A stretch of 64,000 nucleotides of DNA from Blastobasis lacticolella (lineage: Eukaryota > Arthropoda > Insecta > Lepidoptera > Blastobasidae). The notes beneath the pieces are model-generated. The model did no database searches. It had not been told where the DNA came from and saw only the letters and a list, made by a program, of their open reading frames with translations. Below are positions 1 through 10,670 of this stretch, in pieces. A program made the position numbers and the translations under genes. The stretch is from contig LR990061.1 in NCBI GenBank assembly GCA_905147135.1, forward strand, positions 3,758,026-3,822,025, in the 5' to 3' direction. How positions within the stretch are numbered: position 1 is the stretch's first letter; the number at the start of each line of letters is the position of its first letter.

Positions 1-63
1 AGCCTGCAACAAATATGACAATATGTTATTATGGTTTTTGAGTAAACCTATCTAAACTATGAA

Positions 64-163
64 TAAGGCGCTGTTCTATTTGGCAATGGTCGCGCGACCA
101 ATAAGAGACCTTAAACCGCACGATCGTGGTCGCGCTACCGTTGCCAATTAGGACAGCGCCTAA
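64..163. mobile_element. Tourist-like MITE, copy 1
   Basis: A roughly 94-bp palindromic element runs from GGCGCTGTTC to GACAGCGCC (67-160). It is flanked on both sides by TAA, consistent with a 3-bp target-site duplication. Related copies lie at 15991-16095, 25208-25300 and 25573-25656. A TWA target duplication with ends starting GGC is typical of PIF/Harbinger-derived MITEs; that class assignment is inference. The rest of 164-640 shows no gene or repeat I recognise. Confidence 0.75.
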
Positions 164-653
164 GAGTTATGGAAGTGCGGGCTCCCCTGACACAGACAAT
201 CATTATTGCCTATTTATGAGATCCCATTTACATCAGATTCAGATCGTTTTCTTTTAAATTTTAGTAATGTAATACTATTTTTTTACTAGTCCGCCTGTGT
301 GTGTACCACCGTCTTATCTATTTCCTACACCAAGCGACAAAGCTTGCATTTTTGGGTTTCGGCTTGAAGGATAAGGTGCGCACAATGACAGGCATAAGAC
401 ATTTCATCTTAGTCCTCACAGTGACAACGCAACCCAAATTGATGTATTGCACATGTTATGAGTGTATTAGTAATTTGTAAGTACTGTAACGCTGTAAATT
501 TATGGTAAATAAATAAATGAGCGACAGTTACCGCTTACCATCAGGTGGACTCTCTGCTCGTTTGTCACTGCGTAGAATATAAAATGTATAAAAAGAAAAA
601 ATAAATTATATCATGGGTGCTAGTTTCCAAACTACTGAGCCAATTTTTTCGTC

Positions 654-1134
654 GGAGGTTAAATACGAATATACCTCATCAAAACTACACCCACAATACA
701 AACTTAAGGACGAATCGATAAAAATCCACTCGCTACACGCACAGTAGGCCTAGCACAAGTTGCTCTCGCGCGCGATAAGAGAGAAAAAGCGCGACATAGG
801 TATTGCCATCTCTTTCTTTTTAGTATTGAGAGAAAGAGACAAACGCTCTCTCTTGGCGCGAGCTTTGTCGCGGACACACTTGTGCTAGGGCCACAGGGGA
901 CCAATTAAAACTGAAAGTAGGCAATATATCACACCTCCACAGACAGACAGAGCCCCAAATGCAAACTTCAAACTTACAAAACCTCTATTTTTTTCATCCG
1001 AGGTTAAAAACGAATATACCATATCAAAACTACACCCACAATACAAACTAAAGAACGAAAAATCCACGAATCGATAAAAATCCACTCGCTACACCCACAG
1101 GGGACCAAATAAAACTGAAAGTAGGCAATATATC
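654..1134. repeat. Tandem duplication, one copy carrying a MITE
   Basis: A block starting GAGGTTAAATACGAATATAC at about 654 and ending GGCAATATATC at about 930 recurs at about 999-1134 with scattered differences. The first copy holds a 148-bp insertion (745-892) that the second lacks, so the second preserves the unoccupied target site (ACAG at 1097-1100). Confidence 0.85.
745..892. mobile_element. 148-bp MITE (TAGGCCTAGCAC family), copy 1
   Basis: The element has imperfect terminal inverted repeats (CCTAGCACAAG at the left, CTTGTGCTAGG at the right) and is flanked by ACAG direct repeats at 741-744 and 893-896. The centre contains GAGAAAGAGACAAACGCTC and CpG-rich arms. The second copy at 10523-10670 has exactly the same length, with ACTG on both sides, and an older inverted copy lies near 23.88-24.02 kb. 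No coding capacity is seen. The superfamily is uncertain. Confidence 0.8.
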
Positions 1135-3094
1135 AATTGACTTTGCTAAAACGCGGTTGTATTTCCAACTTTGTGCCCCGATACAAGTATTCTCACTTAC
1201 AGCGATCGCTATATCGATATTATAGTGATGTATTCTTATCGATTGTTGCAGCTCGGGGGAGGGGGAAGCCATTCGACGTTCCACTTTCAAGCGGATAGGA
1301 TTTAACTCTTTTGTTTTGTATTTTTTTAACAGTTCACCAGCTGGAAAGTACTAACTACCGTTTTCCAGGACACTGTACATTACTTGGACTCTTCTTTTTG
1401 TTCTTGGCTCAGTAGCTAGTGGTAATTCTACGAACCTGGCTCTTCTGCCTTTAGCAATTTACCACGAGTGTGAACGAGATAGCTAGCACACGCCAGCGCT
1501 CCCGTGGATGCGAGTGGTCCAAAAAGCCCATGGTACGCGTGTCAATCAAAGACAAAAACCTTCATAATGTAAAATCTGGGTGATAGTTGTAGATTTGGTG
1601 TAAAAAATTACTAATGATAAAATTTGTACACGACGCGATGGCATTTCGTAGCCGCGTAGACTTCGTAGGCGTGACGTAGAATATCTACGCCGTAGTAATT
1701 TATTGAATTTGAATGTGGAATATAATGGAACTGCAAAATTATTACCCAAATAGAAATTTGTTCGGCATTTCAGCCATAATTTACTTATATTTTATATGTA
1801 TTTAACTGCTGTAAATCTGTGAAATGAACTAATAAATAAATAAATAATAATGATCGTTTAAAAAACTCGTATTTTAAAGTCACCGTTTCCAATATTTGTG
1901 TTCGCCCACTTAATATTTCAGTACGCCATAATCAGCTCTTGACAGCCTTAATTTGAATTTATATTCGAACATTTAAATACTACCCTTATTTAATTATCTG
2001 ATCCCGACAAACGAGCCGATCGGTCACCTGATGAAAAGTGGTAACTGCCGTATAACATAATGCCTTAGGATTAAAATAACAAATATCCAGACCCAAAGTG
2101 CGTTCTCACAGTGAGGACTAAGATAAAATGCTTCATCACTGTAATTACTTTGAATGTGATAGGCGTCCTTATCATTGTTTTTGGCGGAAAAATAGATAAG
2201 AAAGAAAGAAGACATTTATTGCACTTAGACACCACACCAATAAGCGGCACTGGTATCGATAAACAAGGTTAAGCAACGTTTGCAGAGTCTGGGAATCTAG
2301 ATAGGCAACATTTTCGTACTTTGACGCACCACAACGAGCTCACCACTTCTTAGTGATGAGCTCTCACTCTCACTCTCTCTTCTCTATGTGAGGTGTGCTT
2401 TTTAATAACGACGCTTAACCGAGGTTGACCAAGGTCTTCCGCTGGGGACCCCTGAGGCTGATTGAACAGCGGCCTTAGCCAAGAGGTTTCTTTAATCTAC
2501 AATCGTTAATCTACAATCGTTTGTGGTAGAAAAAATGTATGGGATTTGACATAAGCTAACGTCACCTGACATAAGCTGTTTGTGGTAGAAATTCTTGGTC
2601 CATAGACAATTCACGTACTTTCGGTGTACAAAGGAGGCCGATTGGCGGATGCTCCTGCACAATCAGAGTCAATGTAGATGTTGGTAGAAATAGTCGAACT
2701 TCGACCTGTACATTTTCTACCATACACGCATCACGCAAGCGGAGCTGTCAAAGATGGCTAGACCGGTTTCCATTTACGGTGAGATAAGGTGGTGCTACCC
2801 TTCCACGCGGGCTTTCAGACGCGGGCTTTTCAGTTTTAGTTTTAAAGAGTTTCAAAATAAAAATGGCGCTAGGTATTATTTATGTATGCGAGCGGATTTT
2901 AATGCGGTTTTCAAAAATAGTTAGAGTAATTCAAAAGGAAGGTTTATAAGCAATAAAAAAGGAGTAGGTCTCACCGGATTCCTAAGTAAAGTTATATAGT
3001 AATGCGTTGTTTTTTAGGAAGGAGAATTGAGCCGTCAAGCGGCGGAGGTGCGTCGCCTAGCGGCGCGGCGCGGCAAAACCGACGTAATGCGTTG
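1135..3094. other. Gene-less stretch with LINE and GC-rich scraps
   Basis: No exon is recognisable. About 1985-2060 carries a decayed antisense LINE 3' end (CACCTGATGAAAAGTGGTAAC), and 2400-2470 carries a repeat (CCAAGGTCTTCCGCTGGGGA) seen again near 27.00 kb. A short duplicated AATCTACAATCGTT unit lies at 2490-2520. Around 3030-3080 there is a small GC-rich run (GCGGCGCGGCGCGGC). Confidence 0.5.
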
Positions 3095-3350
3095 TAGAGC
3101 TCGTCTAGTCTAAAATGACGCGCCCCACTACTTAGTTAGTTGATTTCGATGTGTGAATGCAAATATTGATAACGACACTTCATCTGTGTGGGAGCCAATG
3201 AACGACGCGTGCTCCGACGTTTGAATGTTACCGGCAACTGCATAACCAATTACAACGGCATTTGTATATGTATTGCGTCCATATTTTAAACTTACTTGTG
3301 TGCGTTAATGCGATAGTGGGGCGCGTCATTTTAGATTAGACGAGCTCTAA
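3095..3350. mobile_element. 256-bp TIR MITE (GAGCTCGTCTA family), copy 1
   Basis: The element starts TAGAGCTCGTCTAGTCTAAA and ends with the inverse (TTAGACGAGCTCTA). The terminal inverted repeats are about 35 bp and include GACGCGCCCCACTA. It is about 96% identical (about 11 differences) to the copy at 30083-30338, so the family was active fairly recently. TA at each edge suggests a TA target duplication as in mariner-like elements. There is no open frame. Confidence 0.85.
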
Positions 3351-3439
3351 CATATAACAATAATATTTATTTATAAATTATAGACATGACATGATTTATT
3401 TTGACATCACAAAAATCCATAAGCGTTTATATAGTAAGG

Positions 3440-3560
3440 AAATTTTAGAACACAAACCATGGACCAATGCGATGCCAAAAGACCCCAGCTTAGCAAAAAG
3501 TAAGCAAAGCTTGTGTTATGGGTGTAAGATAACTGATAAACTACTTATTTAAGAATTATA
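3440..3560 (-). mobile_element. SINE-A 3' tail remnant
   Basis: The diagnostic tail of SINE-A (CAAAGCTTGTGTTATGGGTG followed by AACTGATAAACTACTT) is present in reverse orientation without the tRNA-like head, so the copy is 5'-truncated and decayed. Confidence 0.6.
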
Positions 3561-4320
3561 TTTTAAATTTTAGTATACAACTATAAGGTTAATATAATTA
3601 TTCGCCGCCGCCGCGCCTCTTCGCCGCATCTCTTCTGTATAAAAGAGAATTTAAATCGAACCCTTAAACCACCTACGCTTTCACACTAACCTAACTAATT
3701 GAATTAAAACCTCAATATCCTCTGCGTATAGACACAAAACTGACCTATCCTAACAGAACTGAAAGCTCTATATCAAAAGATCTGTCAGAGAACATCACGA
3801 TGGACCCAATTCAACGATTGATTAACGATAAATGTCCTTAACAAAGATTTCCAACAACCGATTTATTTACAACCAAACGAAATACTTTCAACAAGGGAAA
3901 TATCAAGGTATTGCTTCCAGGGTTCTAATATTTCCGAAGAAATATCAGTTCTAATTACATTTTATACAAACGTTTACATACGAACTGTTAACAAAAATCA
4001 ATCATATCATATTTATTTCTATTCTGCCATAACTCCAAACTCTTTTATCAGAACATCTATGATAAAATACCTTCGGCCAGCAACACGAACCAATAACGTA
4101 CCTAACACCTTTATTACCCAACTAAAAACTAACGCTAACAACTACCCCAACTAACTCACCAAATTAAAACAACCTGATTACTACCCTCCAAACAAAACTG
4201 GCCGAAAATCAGACCCCATAAAAAAGAAATCGCGCCGCCAATTTGCATCGCCCCGCTAATCCTGGCAACTTTCAGATGAGAAATTCCATTACACGAACTG
4301 CTTCCTTTCAAACGTGGAAT
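3561..4320. other. AT-rich stretch without recognised features
   Basis: Apart from a short CpG run at 3602-3630 (CGCCGCCGCCGCGCCTCTTC), this is AT-rich sequence with no splice-bounded open frame or known repeat. It leads directly into the promoter-like island at 4339. Confidence 0.5.
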
Positions 4321-4338
4321 AGAAGAAGCCGCGGCGTG

Positions 4339-4430
4339 ATTGGTCGGCTCACCGCCCGCTGATTGGCCCGCTCGTGACCCCGCCCCCTGGGGGCGATGGG
4401 TATAAAAATCGATGCGCGCCGCTGGCATTC
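4339..4430 (+). promoter_or_regulatory. Strong CCAAT/GC-box/TATA promoter
   Basis: Within a CpG-rich island there are two inverted CCAAT boxes (ATTGG at 4339 and 4362), a GC box (CCCCGCCCCC, about 4378-4386) next to a small palindrome (CGCCCCCTGGGGGCG), and a canonical TATA box (TATAAAAA, 4401-4408). An initiator-like CATTCTC has its A at 4427, about 26 nt downstream. The order and spacing define a plus-strand core promoter. It is the most promoter-like sequence in the first 50 kb, yet no known gene follows it. Confidence 0.7.
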
Positions 4431-4478
4431 TCTTTTTAGCCCGACGCGTCGGCTGACGCTTCACGGTTGCTTCTAATA

Positions 4479-4790
4479 ATGGCGATTGTACCTCCTTTAT
4501 GGAATAAAGTGTTTAGTTGTTGCCCGTTGTCCGCTGCTGACACGGGGACCTTTTGTTGGCTTATAGGGAGTCGCTTTAAAGACTTGGATGCGTCTTTTTG
4601 CTTATTTTCTCAGATGACATGCCCGTTACGGCCATTCTTTGCTCGCGGAGAATGCTGCCGGAGATCAGTGAGATGCTCCGTTACTAGCTTTCAACTAAGC
4701 TACAGAGACGATCGATTTCTAAGGTTCTTTGTTGTAGACAGAACATGCTTGTGCGAGCGAATGTTTTGCTCTATATTTAAGCTATGTTGA
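4479..4790 (+). CDS. Cysteine-rich open frame behind the 4.4 kb promoter, uncertain
   Basis: The first ATG after the predicted start site (about 52 nt downstream) opens a 103-codon frame beginning MAIVPPLWNKVFSCC and ending FCSIFKLC. It is rich in Cys and Phe, and I recognise no domain. A donor-like GTGAGA follows ATCA near 4667, so this could instead be the first exon of a longer spliced transcript or of a non-coding RNA. No signal peptide or membrane segment is clear. The only support is its position directly after a strong promoter; composition alone would not make it a gene. Confidence 0.25.
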   Translation: MAIVPPLWNKVFSCCPLSAADTGTFCWLIGSRFKDLDASFCLFSQMTCPLRPFFARGECCRRSVRCSVTSFQLSYRDDRFLRFFVVDRTCLCERMFCSIFKLC

Positions 4791-6670
4791 CGATTGTCAA
4801 TTACAGCTATAGAGTCATACTAAATCTCACGTGTCTTGTAAGCAAGTTAAAAGCAGTTATGTTCTACCTGAGCTATTGTTCATGGTACAGTGTAATTTTT
4901 TACTAGCACTTGGTAGATAGCTTTTCATTAGTACAAGGTAATACTAGGTAGGCCTCTGGCCGCCATCTCACCGTCGTAGAGCACGCTCGCTTCGATTCGA
5001 AAGGTTTTCAATGTTGATATTCGTCATGAAACATTCAATATTTTGTTTCATGACGCTGATTTTCCCTATTTTTTAACTGTTCGCTTTCGGTGTTGTCAAT
5101 GTAGATAATTTAAAAAACGATTTTGAAGATTATCGAATTGAAAATGAAAACTGAAAATCGTTCATTTTGAGGCGAGCCGTTCAAAAATAGGACTGGGGCT
5201 ATATTTTTGAACCGTCGCGCGGCGCTTAAGTCCAATGGTTTTCAATTTAGATTTTCGGCATAAACCTTTTTAACTCCGATTTTCCTATTATTATGTCGGT
5301 GTCGCAAAAATATTAAACTTTTTATAACGAATATCCAATCTGGAAAACCGTTCTACAGAACAGAACTTCATAAAGAGTCTAATCACTCTGATCTAGAGGG
5401 AATCGTAATGGTACTGCTCGGCATTAACACAGGTACGTATTTAAATATATTTTAATTGATTTTCATACAAAAATTAGTAATGAGGTAAGTCAAAAAACAA
5501 TTAAATATTTTCTCACGTAAACCTCAAATAAAAATTTCCGACCTAAACCAACCTTAAACCTCTCATAATTCTCTCACGACACAAATCTAAAAAATCTAAA
5601 TAAAAATAAAAATGCAAGCAACCCAATTGAGACAAAGAAATACCCCTAATAGTATTACTTAGCGAATTAAAGCCTCTTCATCCCTCAAGTCACGTTAAAA
5701 ATGTGGCGTCACACCCTCCGACAAAACATAAGCCAAACATCTTAGGGGTGAATTCCTACGAAAAATCAGAAGCCCTTATATCAACCCCATAAACTGATAA
5801 GTAGGGAAGTGCCTGTCGGACGAGGGTACATAGGCTGTGGGTTGCTGATATGGTTATGAGCGGAGCGGGAAGCGGAGCGGACAGCGGTATAGGTACGCTT
5901 TTATTCATACATGTGTTTTATTATGTCGTAGCCTCCAGTATCGTTCCTCATTGTCGGTGAACCAACTCACTGCTTATACTACGACTTGCAAACTTCTTAA
6001 GGCTTTTCACGCCAGTATTTACAGATGGTCCGAAAAGTTTTCTTTTGTTTACAAAAGTTTCTAATTGTATCTAGAAACATTTCGAAACTTTATTTATACT
6101 GGTCCTGCTGATGTTTCTAAATGATAACAAAAGTTCTGAACACCGATACGAAAGGTCCCCTTTACGAGTTGCAAGAGGTGGCAATGATGCGTCTTATGCT
6201 GTATGACTTATACACATAATATACGCCTAGACTGGTGGGAGATGGCGCAGGATAGGAAGATGCGGCATTCTCTGGTGTCGGAGACCAAGATCCACTTTAA
6301 GTCGCTGAGCCAACGCAGTAAGTAAGCATTATTAAATCAATTAAAAATCTACTGCCACTTTGTGACAATATAATTTCTTGCTAACCAGAACAATTATTAA
6401 ACGTCAACTCAAATGTCTAGAAATACCAATGGACAATTTTTAAATAGCGACGTTTTCAAAAACAACTTCTAACTACAGCTAAAAGTTACACACATGCTAC
6501 AAACGGTCCGTTTTTGCAATAATTAAACTGTTCCCTAGTCAACAACGTTGTAAATGTAAGTTTACTATTTAAAAAAGTTAATTGCTATTTCTACACATTT
6601 ATTTGAGCAGATTTTTCATAATTATTACAGTTAGCGAGAACTATTCCGTTTCTTTTCTTTTCTTTGTTTG
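4791..6670. other. Gene-less stretch with a palindromic repeat
   Basis: About 4975-5215 is a decayed inverted-repeat element (GGTTTTCAATGTTGATATTC at the left, GAAAATCGTTCATTTTGAGG at the right). It resembles 62205-62410, which has the same GTTTTCAATTTAGATTTTCG and TTCAAAAATAG motifs. The remainder (5220-6670) shows no gene or repeat I can name. Confidence 0.45.
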
Positions 6671-6675
6671 TAATG

Positions 6676-6792
6676 CGTACGGCTAAGGAATGGAACGCGT
6701 TGCCTGCGAGTGTGTTCCCTTATCATTCTAATCTAGACGCCTTAACGGCTAGAGTGAATAGACTGGTTCTAGACAGGCATGCTCTATCATAG
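6676..6792 (+). pseudogene. LINE reverse-transcriptase C-terminal fragment
   Basis: A 38-codon frame reads RTAKEWNALPASVFPYHSN then LDALTARVNRLVL and a stop. This matches the usual end of lepidopteran non-LTR ORF2 proteins (xxxEWNxLPxxVFP...LxxFKxRVNRLL). The following bases (CACCAGGTGGTATGGCGGTC) are the 3' UTR of the same LINE family, whose antisense copies recur in the window (20.36, 22.2, 27.7, 33.5, 34.06, 41.4, 41.95 and 58.5 kb). It is 5'-truncated and dead. Confidence 0.75.
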
Positions 6793-6845
6793 GCCGTATC
6801 GTCACTAACCACCAGGTGGTATGGCGGTCAAATGCCTGGCTAGTC

Positions 6846-9040
6846 TAACTATAAAAAAAATTGCAGCACTTTACACTTTTCACACCTTAGGGTCTTAGTT
6901 TCTCCCGCTATCGCTTATAACTTACACCACCCAATCTCGTGGAAGCGTTAAATTATTTATATTTACGGGAGGGGAAGACTTTAGCCAAGATTTCGGGTGC
7001 TCGGTTATTTACTATTATTAGCTGGGCGTGCGAGGGGCGCGGGTTCGATCCCGTGCCGTACCGTTTTGCTGCATTATAGCACCGTACGTTAATGGCCACC
7101 GTGCGTTAATGGAAACCGTTTATGGTTGCTTCTTTTTTGAAATGTGTATACTATAAAATAAAATAATATCGCTATTGGTCTATGGACAACTTATTAAGGA
7201 AAGGTGCCTAGTGTCCTTTCTAATAATTTCTTTTTAGAAATAAGCAGCGCCTGTTGTGTCTTTTGTTCTGTTATATTTCTCTGTATATCATTATTGTGTA
7301 CAATAAACAGTTAAATAAATAAATAAAATAAAAGTCTAAGATATATAGTTTTTCACTAAATTAGTAGCTTTAGGCGGTGCTCGGCAGATTCGGGATAATT
7401 TTAGGGGACTCAACACAGTGGAAGCTACTTTAGATACTTATGTGCGAGTAGTTAGGATTAGTTTTGTTTGGGGAAAAGCCTTAGAAAAGCTAAAATAGCG
7501 TAGTAAGCGTAGTGTGGGATGCCCTCCGGCCAGATGAACTGACGATTTTCAAAAGGTTGCGGGTGGCCGAGGACAGGGTGCTAGCGCTCATTGGGGGAGG
7601 CCTATGTCCAGCAGTGGATTACTATAGACTGATAATGATGATGCTCACAATTTCTTTATAATAGAACCAATTTCAAGACCACGTGTCTTGCACGCCTGCA
7701 AGTGTGTTCTCTGATCATTAAAATCAAGACGTCTTCAAGGCTAGAGTGAATAGACTGATATTCGGCCGCATCCTCACTTACTACCCCACCTGGTAAGATA
7801 GCAGTCAAATACTTGGAGTCTAACTAAAGAAAATGTTCAGAACACATTACCTCGTACAAGTGACAGAAACCCCACAGAACGCAGAAAAACAAACCAGTGA
7901 ACGCAAACATATGCGGCAAACACGCCTAATCAGTCCACTTATCCCAACGTCGTGCTGAGGGCCCACTTACACACCCCGTCCCTATTCCCCATAAGGAAAG
8001 GGGCTTTACTTGACTTCTACGATGCCTTTTATCTTACTACAACGGGGAAATTACCCCGCTCTCCTATGGGCAGTGGTGCGCTATCGTTGGAAATGTTATC
8101 GTTGTTTATTTTGAAGTCTTTTTTTTTCTTTTTATTCATAGATGAGCTCTTTTGGCGCTGGGTCGTTTTAAAAACCTTTTTTTATGTCCAAAAATGGCTT
8201 GCTTATCAATCAAGCGAAATATTGTAAACATCTCATGCTCACGCTTTTTATTTTTACCTCAAATAACAAAAATCGTTGATAATAAATTCGATAATTGTGA
8301 CAACTCAAGTGTAGCTATATATTTTAAAACGTAATAAAAAATATACAAACTTTATTGTAACGTACAAAACAGTAACTAAGAGAGAGAGTGTAAGGTTGTC
8401 AGAGAGTCACACACTCATACATACAGTTGTACAGAGTCTAGAGTGTGGAGAGTTGGCTTTTGTTTGGTTTGGGTTTCAGATATTTTGTGACCCATTATTA
8501 TGTATTTACTACATTGTACGAGCACAATGCAGTCATTCGAAGGTAGGGCGTATTAGGCTGGCACGTTCTTAACTAGCCGAGCCGGTAACGTTTCCTGGTT
8601 ATGGCAAGGGTTGTATTTCCTATCTTTGTTTTCCGATATTAAACTTTATGTTCTTACAGATGAGGTAATAAACGATCGCTGCAAACATATGGACCAATGG
8701 AAAGATTGCACTGCTTAGGTGCGTTACTTTCCAATCTCTTTCGCTTAAAAAGCATTTTTTTTTAAATAATATTAGTTCCACTTTTTATAAAATACTTAAT
8801 TCAGACACTCTATTATGCACAGTAAATTTATTAATGATCAACAGTTTTCATGTCAGTTTACATGAGAAGAGTTCATTATAGGTTATCTGCATTTTTGCAT
8901 ACCACTAGCGGTTTCACGCGGTTATTATCCAAATTAACATAGGACTTATTCCCAAATTACCTGACACGTCAATACAACTGAAACCAACACCGTCTTTATA
9001 TCAAATCAGCTGTATCTCAAGACTGAATCCCAAGTCTTGG
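6846..9040. other. Gene-less stretch with two LINE scraps
   Basis: 7505-7640 holds a decayed LINE end (RVAEDRVLALIG, with GGGGGAGGCCTATGTCCAGC and a GATAATGATGATG tail). 7680-7830 is a second, more decayed relative of the 6676 fragment. A tRNA-like box B (GGGTTCGATCCC) sits at about 7044. At 8370-8430 there is a short GAGAGAGAGTGT-type low-complexity run. Open frames at 7952-8334 look like chance. Confidence 0.5.
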
Positions 9041-9044
9041 AGAG

Positions 9045-9264
9045 TGACTCACAGCGATTAGAAAAAAAGAACAAAAATTCAAAACGTTGAGCACCCCTGC
9101 CGGTTTCAGACGGGTTGTTCAGTGGCAAATTAGGGCTGCGCCTCTCCTTGTCGGACATGACCGCTGGCTGTCTGTTAAGGAGGCAATCTTGGGATATGGC
9201 CAGGGCTATTGCGACAACTGGAGAGCTCTGAATGGGTCTGTAGATGTCGCAGAGATATTGAAAT
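9045..9264 (+). other. ATG-less coding-like fragment
   Basis: A 73-codon frame without an ATG contains FRRVVQWQIRAAPLLVGHDR and ends GSVDVAEILK then TAA. The composition is protein-like and the GC content is higher than around it. No acceptor or donor sites clearly bound it. I suspect a transposon protein end or an orphan exon; I cannot assign a family. Confidence 0.3.
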
Positions 9265-10522
9265 AAACGGGGATATGTGTGTGTGAGTAAAGTATATATT
9301 AATAGAAAAAGAAATAACTTTTGTGTTTACTTTGATATTTTGACGCAGTTCCATGCGTCATGGTCATGAGTAGACTGAATTCAGTCAATTGTGATACTAA
9401 TATGTATATGTCTATCGTATGACTTGAGCCTCCTCAGTATCAGTGGAGGGATTTGCCACAATTCCAGAAAATGATATTATGTATTTTCTGATCTGCACAG
9501 GTTCTTGCAGGTCTCAGATATTAGGCGTCTTTTAAGACGTGCACTCTAAAAGGGATTTGGTACAATATTCTACTCTGCCACCACACGGCGACGATAGATA
9601 TCTAATTTCAACAGTGACTTTATTAAATTTGTTAAATTGTTTGGTTTAAACCGTAATTTGGACGATAACTACTGGAATTTTATATTATTTAAAGATAACA
9701 ACATATATCTATCCACACATACTCCCCCAACTATCCTACTACCTCAATACACCGGATTAATATCCATTACCTCACTCCTGGTCCACTAGTTAAATCAAAG
9801 CTCAGAAGAACTCTTTTATTAAGCGAACAAAGGCATCACCCCCCGTTTAGCTGGGCAGGGGTCGTTCGCCCCACAAATTAGGGATCGTTCGTTTCATGTT
9901 CAACACGACAGTGACGACTGTCGTACCGACTGGGTTCCGTGCAACGCGAGTTTCGTAGGCGAATTGTAGGTTGTTTTGATCAGTTTATTTGAGTTTCGTT
10001 CACAAGTTTAGAAGACTGAGGTTTATTTGGGTGGACAAGCTATATCTCTATTTTAAAGGTATGTTCCAGGTTTCCTACCGCGTAACCGATATAGTTTAAA
10101 ACATTGAGATATATCTAGTTTAGTTTTTGTGTGACATTGATTTGATGAACACTTACAGTAATCGATGACGAAGCTCTACGCAACGGAACAAGCCGATGTG
10201 CATATTTTACGGTCGATATCTTTACATACATACTAAGGTGGTCCACTTTTGTATGGAGTAAAATCGTTGTCAAACCTTGCCCCCACGTAGCTTATTTTGT
10301 ACGTGGGCATGAGTAATTTGTGTACCAAAGAACCATCTTAGTTGTGATTTACGCCCAGAACGACACACCTACAGAAAGAACGTCAAGGATCGTTCGTTTC
10401 ATGTTTAGTTTTCGTGTAACATTGATTTTTGGTACGGTCGGCACGTCACGGTATCACCGTGACGTTTCACGAAGGAACTATATTACAAAATCATGTCATA
10501 ACACACACGATAATAAGAACTG
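9265..10522. other. Gene-less stretch with shuffled repeat blocks
   Basis: GGATCGTTCGTTTCATGTT occurs at about 9886 and again at about 10388. GTTTAGTTTTTGTGTGACATTGATTT occurs separately at about 10117 but is fused directly to the first motif at about 10403. A partial copy of the TGTTCCGGGTTTCCTACCGC repeat lies near 10064. No exon is recognised. Confidence 0.45.
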
Positions 10523-10670
10523 TAGGCCTAGCACATGTTGCTCTCGCGCGCTATAAGCGAGAAAAAGCGCGACATATGTATTGCTATCTCTTTCGTCTTA
10601 GTATTGAGAGAAAGAGACAAACGCTCCCTCGTGGCGCGAGCTTTGTCGCGGACACGCTTGTGCTAGGGCC
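10523..10670. mobile_element. 148-bp MITE (TAGGCCTAGCAC family), copy 2
   Basis: This copy has the same length and orientation as 745-892. It is flanked by ACTG at 10519-10522 and again at 10671-10674, a 4-bp target-site duplication. The ends are TAGGCCTAGCACATG and CTTGTGCTAGGGCC. Confidence 0.85.

Noticed and set aside
4156..4464. 102-codon frame on the minus strand
   Set aside because: It runs across the CCAAT/TATA promoter in the opposite direction and begins close to the predicted start site; it has no domain.
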